A stretch of 5,003 nucleotides of DNA from Saprospiraceae bacterium (GTDB lineage: Bacteria > Bacteroidota > Bacteroidia > Chitinophagales > Saprospiraceae). The DNA lies in contig JACMMM010000592.1 of assembly GCA_014379065.1 (NCBI GenBank), positions 1 to 5,003 on the forward strand. Direction: 5' to 3'. The notes beneath the pieces were generated by a model. It was not told the DNA's origin and ran no database searches. It was given only the letters and a program-made list of their open reading frames with translations. The position numbers and the translations under genes were made by a program. Shown here piece after piece: positions 1-5,003 of the stretch (within the stretch, counting starts at the first letter, position 1; the number at the start of each line of letters is the position of its first letter).

Positions 1-44
1 GAGGTCTTGGAATTTATCAAGATTGCGTTCTAGTTTTACTTTTC
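1..44. other. Short flank without a recognisable gene
   Basis: This stretch lies downstream of the 423-aa SGNH hydrolase gene, whose TAA stop is at 47-45 on the minus strand. It is AT-rich, has no convincing hairpin followed by a T-run, and no ATG on the minus strand, so neither a terminator nor the start of a following gene can be shown. The transcription unit may continue past the left edge of the window. Confidence 0.5.
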
Positions 45-1316
45 TTACCGCTTTCCCTCCACAAACCCATTATACCCCTTCATCAAAGATTGGTACAATA
101 GTTTGCCTTGTAAAGCATAGCCTTGCTTGGTGTAATGTACTGAATCAGAGGTCATTAAATTGTTTGACTTCCAAAGTACGGAAGAGTTTTCCCCGCCCGA
201 AAAATTGAACAAGTCCCATAAAGCGAAGCCTTTCTCACGGGCGAATTGTCGAATCATCTCACTGGTCTCTGCCATGTGCGGGTTGAGTCCCTTGCCACGG
301 AGATAAGAGTCGGCAGGTGTCGTAAGCATGATGCGGCAGGAGGGGTTGCGCTCCAGAATCTGTTTGGTAAGCAGATCCATCGTATGACGCATATAGTTAG
401 GGTCGGTGTTGCCTTGGCTTTCGTTGGTGCCAAAAGACAGGATGACGAGGTCTGGCTCAAGGTCGGCCACTTGCTGGGTAAAGTATTTTGCACGGGCGAA
501 ATCCATGTATTTTCCCCCGTTTACCCCAATAGAGTGGTAAAGCACTCCACTGAGTTCGTTCTCTATGGAAATACCGTCAATGGTCAAAGTTCTTTCCTGA
601 GCGGTGTTTTTCTTGGCCGCAATCGTAACAGATCCTACTGGGCGGTCGAAATAAAAAGATCGGGCGTAGTCGTCTTCGATAAAAAGTTGAGCCACTTGAT
701 TGGAGGTTTCGTCGCGCACTTCAAGGTCGTATTCAAGGGCTGTCTTACGCTGAAACACGGTCACTTTTGTAAAAAAACGGCTCTCGGACGTGGCTGTATC
801 GCGCATACGAAAGGTGAGTTCGGCGCGCGGGTTGGTGGTAGAGAGTTTGAAACCAGCAGCCCCGAAATTGGTTGCTGGAGAGAGGTCACGCTGGCAACTT
901 GCACCAATCCACTTGCAATTGGTTTCTGCCAGAAAATCTTTAGCACCATTGGATTGCGCCAACTTGTAAGGGAAAAGTAGCCCCCTGCCGGCATCGCCAA
1001 ACTCGCGCTGCATGCGGTCGCGCACCTCCCGGGTGAGGAAATTGCCCAGAATATGCGAATCGCCAATGTGAACAATGCTGATTTTTTTTCCGCCTTGGGT
1101 GCGTTGAATAAAGAGCTTGTCAAAGACTGGTTCCAAATACGCCCTGTTTTCGATCTCATTGTCGTTCTGACGAATGAAAGCGTAGCCAGCTCCAACCGTA
1201 TCGGAATCGGTTATTTGTACCTGGGGCGGACGGAACTGAGACTGACATTGCCCGATAAAAAGCAACGAAAAGCTTGCGCAAATCCACAAGCGCAAGGGGG
1301 AAAAGGGAGGATACAT
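45..1316 (-). CDS. Exported SGNH/GDSL-family hydrolase, 423 aa, possible polysaccharide or peptidoglycan O-acetylesterase
   Basis: Probable secreted esterase acting on acyl groups in the periplasm or at the cell surface. Residues 1-26 form an export signal: a short N-terminus with R9, a hydrophobic core at about 10-23, then Cys24. The residue before Cys24 is Gln, which is poor for a lipobox, so lipoprotein versus ordinary signal peptidase cleavage is open. The SGNH set is complete: block I GDSH at 85-88 (nucleophile S87), a block II-like GVNGG at 264-268, block III GTNE at 296-299 (N298), and block V DSVH at 391-394 (D391, H394). About 175 residues separate S87 from block II, with beta-rich sequence at roughly 155-250. 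This suggests an inserted sandwich domain like the CBM35-like module of Ape1/PatB peptidoglycan O-acetylesterases. The fold is secure; the substrate is inferred. It starts 19 bp after the toxin gene's stop and may be read from upstream promoters. Confidence 0.88.
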   Translation of the reverse strand: MYPPFSPLRLWICASFSLLFIGQCQSQFRPPQVQITDSDTVGAGYAFIRQNDNEIENRAYLEPVFDKLFIQRTQGGKKISIVHIGDSHILGNFLTREVRDRMQREFGDAGRGLLFPYKLAQSNGAKDFLAETNCKWIGASCQRDLSPATNFGAAGFKLSTTNPRAELTFRMRDTATSESRFFTKVTVFQRKTALEYDLEVRDETSNQVAQLFIEDDYARSFYFDRPVGSVTIAAKKNTAQERTLTIDGISIENELSGVLYHSIGVNGGKYMDFARAKYFTQQVADLEPDLVILSFGTNESQGNTDPNYMRHTMDLLTKQILERNPSCRIMLTTPADSYLRGKGLNPHMAETSEMIRQFAREKGFALWDLFNFSGGENSSVLWKSNNLMTSDSVHYTKQGYALQGKLLYQSLMKGYNGFVEGKR

Positions 1317-1335
1317 AACGGTTCTTGTTCAAAAA

Positions 1336-1632
1336 TCAGAAAGGCTGCTTTCGGGGGTCTTGACGTGTGTCAAATAGGGCCAGCACAGTGACGAGGCGGT
1401 CGGAAAATCGGTAATATAAGCGGCGATGACGACCTAACAAAATATATCGAATGTTGCGGCTTTTTGCAGAAAATTTACCGCTTTCAGGGTGTTTGCTCAA
1501 ACGATTTTCTTGCTCATAGACTTTTTGGATGAAGTTTATTGCACCTTGAACCGACAGGTTTCCTGCAATATAGTCAAAGGTGGTATCAATTTGTGTCTGC
1601 ACCCTTTGTGTCCATTTTACTTGCCTATCCAT
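1336..1632 (-). CDS. RelE/ParE-superfamily toxin of a type II toxin-antitoxin pair
   Basis: Small basic protein of 98 aa, the usual size of this superfamily. It shows the family pattern: W7 near the N-terminus, an alpha-helical hairpin at about 10-47, the HPESG turn at 48-52, a basic stretch with R62, R68, R70 and R71 leading into the LYYRF strand at 72-76, and a C-terminal strand ending in FDTRQDPRK at 87-95, which is very typical of Bacteroidota ParE/RelE-like toxins. RelE members cleave mRNA at the ribosome and ParE members poison gyrase; the sequence alone does not settle which applies. The ATG overlaps the last 16 bases of the antitoxin gene, the usual arrangement for translational coupling. 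No truncation or frameshift is seen, so the toxin looks intact. Confidence 0.87.
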   Translation of the reverse strand: MDRQVKWTQRVQTQIDTTFDYIAGNLSVQGAINFIQKVYEQENRLSKHPESGKFSAKSRNIRYILLGRHRRLYYRFSDRLVTVLALFDTRQDPRKQPF

Positions 1633-1868
1633 TGCCCAAAACGTTTAAACACCTCTTCTGAAGAGACCAAATTCTCTTCATCTTCAGACTCTTCGATAGC
1701 GAGTAAAAGCTCTGCATATTGTTCTTCGGTGAGGCCGTCGTACTCCGATTTGGAGTCTGTAGCAGACAAAAGGCGCAACATGAACGCCCTTATTTTTTCT
1801 AAATGGCTTTCCTCGTTCACCTGCGCCAGCAAGTCGTGGAGTTCGCCTTTCATTTCTAAAACGCTCAT
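1617..1868 (-). CDS. Antitoxin of the type II toxin-antitoxin pair
   Basis: An 83-aa acidic protein directly upstream of, and overlapping by 16 bases, the RelE/ParE-type toxin; it should bind and neutralise that toxin. The frame stays open for 25 more codons upstream, to 1943, but those would overlap the preceding hydrolase gene, so the ATG at 1868-1866 is preferred. From that start, residues 1-35 are predicted helical. Next comes LTEEQYAELLLAIEESED at 46-63, then EEVFKRFGQW at 71-80. This 'L(T/S)xEE...EEV...W' layout resembles the short antitoxins found with ParE/RelE toxins in Bacteroidota and the addiction-module component family. No clear ribbon-helix-helix or HTH DNA-binding domain is visible, so autorepression cannot be argued from the protein. 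A good -7 promoter element lies 27 bases before the start. Confidence 0.78.
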   Translation of the reverse strand: MSVLEMKGELHDLLAQVNEESHLEKIRAFMLRLLSATDSKSEYDGLTEEQYAELLLAIEESEDEENLVSSEEVFKRFGQWIGK

Positions 1869-1895
1869 AACGAGTTTGTTTTTAAATTTGTAAAG

Positions 1896-1903
1896 CAAAT
1901 GTA
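1896..1903 (-). promoter_or_regulatory. Candidate -7 element for the toxin-antitoxin operon
   Basis: The minus strand reads TACATTTG, a full match to the Bacteroidota -7 form TAnnTTTG, in the 47-bp gap between the 481-aa hydrolase stop and the antitoxin start. The remaining leader is about 27 nt to the ATG. No good TTTG -33 element is found 19-21 bp upstream, where the sequence is still the 3' end of the hydrolase gene, so this is only half a promoter. If active, the toxin-antitoxin pair is transcribed independently of the hydrolase. Confidence 0.38.
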
Positions 1904-1915
1904 CGGAACGGAAAC

Positions 1916-3361
1916 CTATTGAAGATTCTTGTTTGACCGCCAATTGGCCTGTTCCTGCAAAAACAACTTTGCAAACATGATTCCCACCACTTTTCCTCCT
2001 TCGTGGGTGAGGTGCGTGTAATCGGTGTTCGCCAATCTGGGCCTATGGTATGAAAAGCGGAGCATCGTGTTGGGCCCGCCCATCCCCCAAAAAAGGTCGT
2101 AGAACAGCAGCCCATGCTTCCGCGCCAAATTGCGTTGCATCTGTACAATGGCCGGAACACCGCGCATGGTGAGGATTTCGGTGCCGACTTTGGCACCCCG
2201 GTCACCCACGCTGACCACCAAAATTGGCTTTCCTGGAAAGCATTTCTTTAGGTGTTTGAAAGTTCGGTCGAGCTCCGCCTCATACCATCTTATGTTTGTC
2301 AATGAATTTGTTACGGCGTTCAGTCCTACTTGTAATACGACCAGATCGTACTGCTGCACGGCATCGAATTGGTGTATAAAAGCCGGGTCGAGGAGCTTCA
2401 AAGGGCCGCCACTGTTGCCGCGTACCGAAAAGTTGTCGAAGTATATACCGGGGCCACTTTCGAGGGTGGTACCATAAACCAAAAGTCCATCTGCTTCCAG
2501 GAATCGAATAGCAAAAGCATCCGTGCCGTTGGAAGATCCATGCCATTTCCAAGTGCCAAGCCTACCGGGTTTGGCGGGTAAATTTTCTTCATGGGGCGGC
2601 TCGCCTCCTGCTTGCCACACAAAGGAGCGGGCTGTTTCAGCCGTGTAAAAAAAGCGTACCTGATTCCAGCGCTGCGTGTGCTTGAAATATTGAGCACCCT
2701 CGTAGTGGACTTTTGCCTCTGGCTCTGGGCGGTAGGCATAGCCGTTGAGACCGAGTTTGGGGCGGTCTTCGGATTTTTTAACGATGGAATAAGCCGTCCA
2801 GCCGCGAAAATTATGCTTCAAACTGCGCTTAAACTGCGCCACCTCTGAAGTGATGGGGACAAAGCCCACCCCTGCGCCGCCCCAGGCTGTTTGCAAGGAA
2901 TCACGCAAATCGCCCACCAGAATATCACCTTCCACAAAGGAATCGCCGTACCACGCCACCCGAACGGTACGCCCTCGTGAAATGGAATCAACAGCAGCAA
3001 AAAAGCGGTTAAGCCCTTGTTGGTCAAAAGAATAGTCTTCAATTGTTTTGCCAAAAAAGACAGAATCTTTAGGCGGGATAACACGCATGGAATCTGCATG
3101 AGCCTGTGCGCCAGTAGTATCAGAAAAAGCGGTCGAACTCGAATCTTGGGGAACATACTCGAGGGTATCGGGCGGGGGCGCTACAATGGCATGGTTGGAA
3201 GTATCTACCGCCGTGGAATCGCGCACGTCGGCGAAGATGTCCATTTTTCGGAACTCAAAATCGCCCAAAGTCATGCCGCTTGGCAGCAGGGATAGGCCGG
3301 TGAGCAGTATTAAAACTAGGATTGCGAGGAAAAGGGCTTGTCCAGTGTAATTTTTTTCCAT
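1916..3361 (-). CDS. Membrane-anchored SGNH/GDSL-family hydrolase, 481 aa
   Basis: Probable envelope esterase or acyl-transfer partner. Residues 8-28 are a single hydrophobic helix preceded by K3, so it is likely a signal anchor with the rest in the periplasm. Residues about 43-100 are rich in Ser, Thr, Pro and Asp and look like a flexible tether. The catalytic blocks are: GDSF at 139-142 (nucleophile S141), a block II-like VRGNSGG at 313-319 (candidate Gly315), QVGLNAV at 344-350 (N348 in the GxN position), and DYTH at 447-450 (D447, H450). Blocks I and II are separated by about 170 residues with aromatic-rich, beta-type sequence, implying an inserted domain as in the neighbouring 423-aa hydrolase, although the two share little beyond the catalytic motifs. 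The family is clear; whether it deacylates peptidoglycan, a polysaccharide or another polymer is not. A two-part promoter lies upstream. Confidence 0.83.
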   Translation of the reverse strand: MEKNYTGQALFLAILVLILLTGLSLLPSGMTLGDFEFRKMDIFADVRDSTAVDTSNHAIVAPPPDTLEYVPQDSSSTAFSDTTGAQAHADSMRVIPPKDSVFFGKTIEDYSFDQQGLNRFFAAVDSISRGRTVRVAWYGDSFVEGDILVGDLRDSLQTAWGGAGVGFVPITSEVAQFKRSLKHNFRGWTAYSIVKKSEDRPKLGLNGYAYRPEPEAKVHYEGAQYFKHTQRWNQVRFFYTAETARSFVWQAGGEPPHEENLPAKPGRLGTWKWHGSSNGTDAFAIRFLEADGLLVYGTTLESGPGIYFDNFSVRGNSGGPLKLLDPAFIHQFDAVQQYDLVVLQVGLNAVTNSLTNIRWYEAELDRTFKHLKKCFPGKPILVVSVGDRGAKVGTEILTMRGVPAIVQMQRNLARKHGLLFYDLFWGMGGPNTMLRFSYHRPRLANTDYTHLTHEGGKVVGIMFAKLFLQEQANWRSNKNLQ

Positions 3362-3396
3362 TTATTTCATCGCTGCAAGCAATTCGGCCAGTTCTT

Positions 3397-3429
3397 CAAA
3401 AATAAAATGCGTAGTGGCCATGTTCCAAA
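3397..3429 (-). promoter_or_regulatory. Bacteroidota-type promoter for the 481-aa hydrolase gene
   Basis: On the minus strand TTTG at 3429-3426 (-33 element) is followed after 21 bp by TATTTTTG at 3404-3397 (-7 element), a full match to TTTG...TAnnTTTG. It leaves a leader of about 30-35 nt before the ATG at 3361. A second TATTTTTG lies at 3445-3438 but has no TTTG at the right distance. This promoter could also drive the downstream toxin-antitoxin and second hydrolase genes. Confidence 0.5.
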
Positions 3430-3440
3430 ATTTTATGCAA

Positions 3441-3460
3441 AAATAGCCCTCATAACGGCT
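3441..3460 (-). terminator. Weak candidate terminator after the small membrane-protein gene
   Basis: On the minus strand AGCC (3460-3457) pairs with GGCT (3448-3445) across an 8-nt loop, followed directly by ATTTTT. The stem is only 4 bp, so termination would be inefficient at best. It sits just after the TGA stop of the 99-aa membrane protein and just upstream of the hydrolase promoter, which is the expected position. Confidence 0.22.
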
Positions 3461-3461
3461 T

Positions 3462-3761
3462 TCACCTAAAATACATTAGGATAGCCCCAAAAGCCGTAAT
3501 CAACGCCAGCAACACGGACGCCATTTTGATAGAATACCGCATGTGCCGAACAAAACTTTCAATTTCGTTGCGGAACTGCGGGTAGCGCGGCAAAATTTCT
3601 TCCTCCAGTTTTTGTCGGTTGAAAATATGCGCCGCGCCGAACTCGACTTTGTTTCGTGCCAGAACGCCATATACCTTGAGCACCTTGGCCCGGAAGTAAA
3701 CATTTACGAACAACATGGCCACAAATAGGCCGCCGACAATGGAGAGTAGGAGGGTGTACAT
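3462..3761 (-). CDS. Small two-helix membrane protein of unknown function
   Basis: A 99-aa protein with hydrophobic helices at residues 2-20 and 80-97 flanking a charged central part of about 58 residues. The central part includes YFRAKVLKVYGVLARNK at 22-38, HIFNRQKLEEEILPRYP at 45-61 and FVRHMRYSIKM at 70-80. The two helices would place both ends on one side of the membrane and the basic/acidic middle on the other, probably the cytoplasm given its many Lys and Arg. The frame is open upstream to 3860, but the ATG at 3761 is chosen because the protein then begins with the first helix and the extra 33 residues lie in the promoter region and look unlike coding sequence. It resembles uncharacterised Bacteroidota membrane proteins; no function is recognised. 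It is divergent from the ABC exporter gene. Confidence 0.72.
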   Translation of the reverse strand: MYTLLLSIVGGLFVAMLFVNVYFRAKVLKVYGVLARNKVEFGAAHIFNRQKLEEEILPRYPQFRNEIESFVRHMRYSIKMASVLLALITAFGAILMYFR

Positions 3762-3765
3762 GGTG

Positions 3766-3798
3766 CAAAGGTAAAAAGGACAGAGATGCTCCTTCAAC
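3766..3798 (-). promoter_or_regulatory. Bacteroidota-type promoter for the small membrane-protein gene, placed very close to its start
   Basis: The minus strand has TACCTTTG at 3773-3766, a full TAnnTTTG match, with GTTG at 3798-3795 as a three-of-four -33 element after a 21-bp spacer. Only four bases (3765-3762) separate the -7 element from the chosen ATG, so transcription would begin at or next to the start codon. Either the mRNA is nearly leaderless, or the real start codon is further inside the gene. Confidence 0.42.
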
Positions 3799-3874
3799 TT
3801 TACCCAACTTTTACACGGCAATTCTGTTCGAGTCCCGAAATTTGCGCCTTTACCCGCCATAGCCCTTCAGGGCG

Positions 3875-3882
3875 AAGGAGGG
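3875..3882 (+). promoter_or_regulatory. Strong Shine-Dalgarno-like AAGGAGGG, displaced from the ABC exporter start
   Basis: AAGGAGGG ends 23 bases before the ATG at 3906, well beyond the usual 5-10 base spacing, and no ATG, GTG or TTG lies in frame between it and that ATG. Just before it, CCTTC at 3865-3869 can pair with GAAGG at 3874-3878 across AGGGC, and alternatively GCCCT (3862-3866) with AGGGC (3869-3873), so the SD-like run partly sits in a small hairpin. It may be chance. Confidence 0.2.
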
Positions 3883-3905
3883 TAATTCCCGATATTAACG
3901 CCATC

Positions 3906-5003
3906 ATGCAAGAAGAAGAAAAATCCCGCCCTAAACTTACCCGTGAAAGCCTTCGGGAAGCCCTCAAAATCTTTGTTTACATACGACCCTATCGAGTCCA
4001 GTTCATTTTTGGACTGGTGCTGCTCTTTCTGGGGAGTACGGTATTTTTGGTGTTCCCAGCCCTCATCGGTCGCTCGCTCGATGTTGCGCAGGGGAATATC
4101 CCCACCAACCTCGACTTGCCTAAAATTGGTCTGTGGCTCATCTTAATCCTTGTCTTTCAAGGCATTGTGTCTTACCTCCGGGTTATGATGTTTGCGCAGG
4201 TAAGCGAACGTGGCACCGCCGATATTCGCGTGGCGCTCTACCGACGGCTCATATCGCTTCCCATCGTTTTTTTTGAAAAAAGTCGGGTCGGCGAACTCGT
4301 AAGTCGTCTCACCAACGATGTGGAAAAACTCTACAACACCTTTTATTTTGTGTTGGCCGAATTTCTTCGCCAAATCATCATTCTCGTCGGCGGCATCGGG
4401 GTGCTCTGGTGGATGTCGCATCGGCTCGCCTTTGTGATGCTTGCCACTTTTCCGGTCATTGTGATCGGGGCCATGGTTTTTGGCCGTTGGGTGCGCAAAC
4501 TTTCCAAACAACGGCAGGACAAGTTGGCCAGCACCAATACCATCCTCGACGAAACCCTGCAAAGCATCCACGCCGTGAAGGCATTTACGAACGAACTCTT
4601 TGAAAGTCAACGCTATGGGCGTTCGAATGCGGATGTGGTGCAAGTGTCCATGCGTTATGCCAAAGGCCGGGCGGTGTTCGCGGTGTTCATCATCACCATG
4701 CTTTTTGGCGCTTTGTTTTTTGTGATTTTGTACGGGATGAATATGGTGCAAACAGATGCTGCGCTGCCAGTCGGTACTCCAGGAAAGTTCACGGGCGGCG
4801 ACCTCATCGCTTTTATCACCTACACAGCGGTTATTGGCGGAAGTATTGCCAGCCTGGGGAATTTTTACACCGAACTGGTAGGTGCCGTGGGCGCGACCGA
4901 ACGCATCCGCGAAATTTTAAAATCTCCTTCGGAAATTGAAGCGCATAGTCGTGGCGGCGTACCTGCGGGACGCTTTCGCGGCAATATTTCTTTTGATAAC
5001 ATC
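3906..5003 (+). CDS. ABC exporter, fused permease-ATPase type (MsbA/LmrA-like), 3' end outside the window
   Basis: The first 366 residues of an ATP-driven exporter half-transporter; the frame is open to the last base, so the gene continues right. The ATG at 3906 begins MQEEEKSRPK, a charged cytoplasmic tail, followed by the six-helix ABC exporter membrane domain with helices near 33-53, 75-97, 146-168, 173-193, 256-278 and 298-320. Family marks are FFEKSRVGELVSRLTNDVEK at 122-141 (the long intracellular loop after helix 2), LDETLQSIHAVKAFTNE at 214-230, and AVGATERIREILKSPSEIE at 327-345 leading into the ATPase domain, whose first strand ISFDNI ends the window. Walker A, signature and Walker B motifs must lie beyond 5003. 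A full protein of this type is about 580-620 aa and acts as a dimer. The substrate (lipid, drug or peptide) cannot be told from this half. It may be named MsbA-like by homology, but a specific symbol is not justified. Confidence 0.93.
   Translation, partial: MQEEEKSRPKLTRESLREALKIFVYIRPYRVQFIFGLVLLFLGSTVFLVFPALIGRSLDVAQGNIPTNLDLPKIGLWLILILVFQGIVSYLRVMMFAQVSERGTADIRVALYRRLISLPIVFFEKSRVGELVSRLTNDVEKLYNTFYFVLAEFLRQIIILVGGIGVLWWMSHRLAFVMLATFPVIVIGAMVFGRWVRKLSKQRQDKLASTNTILDETLQSIHAVKAFTNELFESQRYGRSNADVVQVSMRYAKGRAVFAVFIITMLFGALFFVILYGMNMVQTDAALPVGTPGKFTGGDLIAFITYTAVIGGSIASLGNFYTELVGAVGATERIREILKSPSEIEAHSRGGVPAGRFRGNISFDNI

Noticed and set aside
246..980. A 244-codon open frame on the plus strand
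   Set aside because: It is antisense to the 423-aa SGNH hydrolase, which has complete catalytic motifs in order. The plus-strand translation shows no family motif.
1330..1337. GATTTTTG on the minus strand as a -7 element for the 423-aa hydrolase
   Set aside because: It lacks the first T of TAnnTTTG, overlaps the toxin stop codon, and has no clear -33 partner. Read-through from upstream is simpler.
1869..1943. A longer N-terminus for the antitoxin, starting at 1943
   Set aside because: It would overlap the end of the upstream hydrolase gene, include the candidate -7 element in coding sequence, and add residues unlike the family. The ATG at 1868 gives a normal length.
3465..3480. Inverted repeat CCTAA/TTAGG with a 6-base loop at the end of the membrane-protein gene
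   Set aside because: The stem is AT-rich and only 5 bp, it lies mostly within the coding end, and no T-run follows. It is probably chance.
3837..3844. GAAATTTG on the plus strand as a -7 element for the ABC exporter
   Set aside because: The first base of the consensus is wrong and no TTTG lies 19-21 bp upstream.
3762..3860. A longer N-terminus for the small membrane protein, starting at 3860
   Set aside because: The added 33 residues look non-coding and cover a promoter match; the start at 3761 begins directly with the first membrane helix.
4143..4751. A 202-codon open frame on the minus strand
   Set aside because: It lies wholly antisense to the ABC exporter gene, whose translation shows clear family motifs throughout. 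The minus-strand product is His- and Lys-rich, with no recognisable domain, as expected of a shadow frame.

Overview
The window looks like a chromosomal segment from a member of the Bacteroidota. Three intergenic regions carry matches to the Bacteroidota promoter form (-7 TAnnTTTG, in two cases with an upstream TTTG/GTTG), start codons mostly lack a close Shine-Dalgarno sequence, base composition is moderate, and the proteins read like Bacteroidota families. Genus cannot be fixed from the sequence. No rRNA, tRNA, CRISPR array, transposase or phage gene was seen.

Layout. From the left edge to about 3.76 kb everything reads on the minus strand. In transcription order the genes are: a small two-helix membrane protein (3761-3462); a membrane-anchored SGNH/GDSL-fold hydrolase of 481 aa (3361-1916); an antitoxin (1868-1617) overlapping a RelE/ParE-type toxin (1632-1336); and a second, exported SGNH/GDSL hydrolase of 423 aa (1316-45). 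A 144-bp divergent intergenic region then separates these from a plus-strand ABC exporter gene (3906 to beyond 5003). The exporter gene runs off the window before its ATPase motifs and has no in-window stop codon.

How the genes may work together. Both SGNH proteins keep a complete Ser/Gly/Asn/His-Asp set and lie outside the cytoplasm. Each has a long segment inserted between the nucleophile block and the next catalytic block, an arrangement like the Ape1/PatB peptidoglycan O-acetylesterases. The likely theme is removal or transfer of acyl groups on an envelope polymer, but the substrate is an inference. The toxin-antitoxin pair sits between the two SGNH genes with 47 bp and 19 bp gaps and has its own candidate -7 element, so it looks like a cassette placed inside a former two-gene unit. 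The ABC exporter is divergent from the small membrane protein and is probably a separate transcription unit.

The content is mostly recognisable families. No clearly novel system was found. The points most worth checking are the toxin-antitoxin placement, the domain insertions in the hydrolases, and a promoter placed so close to a start codon that the transcript may be leaderless.
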